Position numbers and translations under genes: made by a program
Origin: Glandiceps talaboti
Lineage: Eukaryota > Hemichordata > Enteropneusta > Spengelidae
Reading direction: 5' to 3'
NCBI RefSeq assembly: GCF_964340395.1
Contig: NC_135566.1
Span: 22,726,635-22,790,634 of the forward strand
DNA: 64,000 bases
Part shown: positions 63,132-64,000 of the stretch, in pieces
Position numbering within the stretch: the first letter of the stretch is position 1
How the letters are laid out: the number at the start of each line of letters is the position of its first letter
Notes under the pieces: generated by a model
Database searches by the model: none
Seen by the model: the letters and a program-made list of their open reading frames with translations, nothing else
What the model was told of the DNA's origin: nothing

Positions 63132-64000
63132 TTTTAGCTCCGCTGTCAGCGAAAGCTGAAAGCGTAGCTTTAGGTATAGGTGGGTATTGAGGTATAGAGA
63201 GTAGAGTGAATCATAGGTGTCCGTCAAACTTTTATATTTTTACTATCTACTCCATAAGTGACAGTCGGAATTCTTCGATATTTGGTGTGCATGTTCCCTG
63301 GGGGGAGGCTATTCAGATTTGTTCATGCCAAGTTGATCTGTGCCATTTTCAATTTTTTATGATTTTTTTTCATAAAATGTCATTTTCATCAACTCCTTGA
63401 AAACCTCTTATTAGATTGCTTTGATATCTGGCGTGTTGATGCGCAGGGGGTAGCTTACTCAGATTTGTTAATTTCAAGTCAGCACATCCTCATTTTTATT
63501 TTTTATGATTTTTTTTTTGTAATTTGAAAAAAAAAGGAATATGTTAATGAGTATAATGACCGACGCCATATTGGAAATCAGTCGACGAGACTTTAAGTAA
63601 ACTGCCACTTTTCAAAAGACACTATTGACGTCAAACAAGCAATGTAATATGTGCTATAGTCATAATTCTACGCATTGGGCGCCCAAATGACAAGCGTTTG
63701 TTCGAAACAGGGTTGTAAACTTCAAATCCAATTCTGCACCCTTCTACATTATCAGCCAATCCGCAACATCCTCATTTGCATACTGTATCCTGATTCGACC
63801 AGAAGCTGAAGGTGACCTCATTCGACCGAGCGATTTTCCACAGCAAGTGTCTTGAGTATCAACACGGGACGTTCTTAGTACTCACTAAAATCACACTTCA
63901 GACCCACTATAAAAGTGTGATGTTTTCAGATAACATGTAACTTGTGGTTAATTCTATATTGTCGTGCAATTTGGAATGACAGTGAACCAGAATTCAGACA
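63132..64000 (+). repeat. Dispersed repeat with AGCTCCGCTGTCAGC end, internally deleted copy (cut by window edge)
   Basis: Second copy of 57457-58730, same orientation, with only scattered substitutions, but lacking about 440 bp after CCTCATTTGCATAC. It runs off the window. Confidence 0.8.

Overview
The window is nuclear DNA of an invertebrate animal. It is AT-rich, has small coding exons bounded by GT/AG sites inside kilobase introns, and is crowded with LINE, Penelope-like and cut-and-paste transposon remains and long minisatellites. I see no bacterial gene layout. The repeat styles (Penelope-like elements with GIY-YIG nuclease, CR1/L2-type LINEs, piggyBac-like and hAT-like TTAA or 8-bp duplications, intergenic repeats) would suit a marine invertebrate such as a lancelet, hemichordate or lophotrochozoan, but the sequence does not let me choose.

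Two host genes are supported, in divergent orientation. On the minus strand, positions 6885 down to 1 hold the first three coding pieces of a protein with a Gly/Ser/Tyr/Gln-rich start, best read as a FET-type (FUS/EWSR1/TAF15) RNA-binding protein; the rest lies beyond position 1. On the plus strand, nine coding exons from 9825 to 62710 splice in perfect phase into at least 404 residues: signal peptide, three Ig domains, then a fibronectin type III domain, still open at the last donor. It is a secreted or cell-surface adhesion/receptor protein whose family I cannot name.

Layout: 1-9.8 kb, FET-like gene start, a TTAA-flanked piggyBac-like non-autonomous element (2521-4123), dispersed repeats and a LINE tail (7630-8385). 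9.8-17 kb, exon 1 and an intron holding a 1.7-kb foldback element and two Penelope-like copies placed tail to tail, one split by a small TIR element. 17-32 kb, exons 2-4, CTATAGG-type and 30-, 43-, 47- and 37-bp tandem arrays, a piggyBac transposase relic, and two TIR elements. 32-44 kb, exons 5-8; exon 5 is followed by about 5.8 kb built from some 150 copies of its own last 24 bases plus its splice donor. 44-62.6 kb, one 18-kb intron with a LINE reverse transcriptase ORF, a 4.2-kb array of 27/32-bp units, inverted repeats and LINE tails. 62.6-64 kb, exon 9 and a second copy of a repeat seen at 57.5 kb.

The most unusual item is the exon-5-derived array, a field of reiterated 5' splice sites directly behind a working exon. 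About a quarter of the window is tandem repeat, nearly all of it in introns of the Ig/FN3 gene. Long open frames inside those arrays are artefacts of the repeat period and are not annotated as genes.
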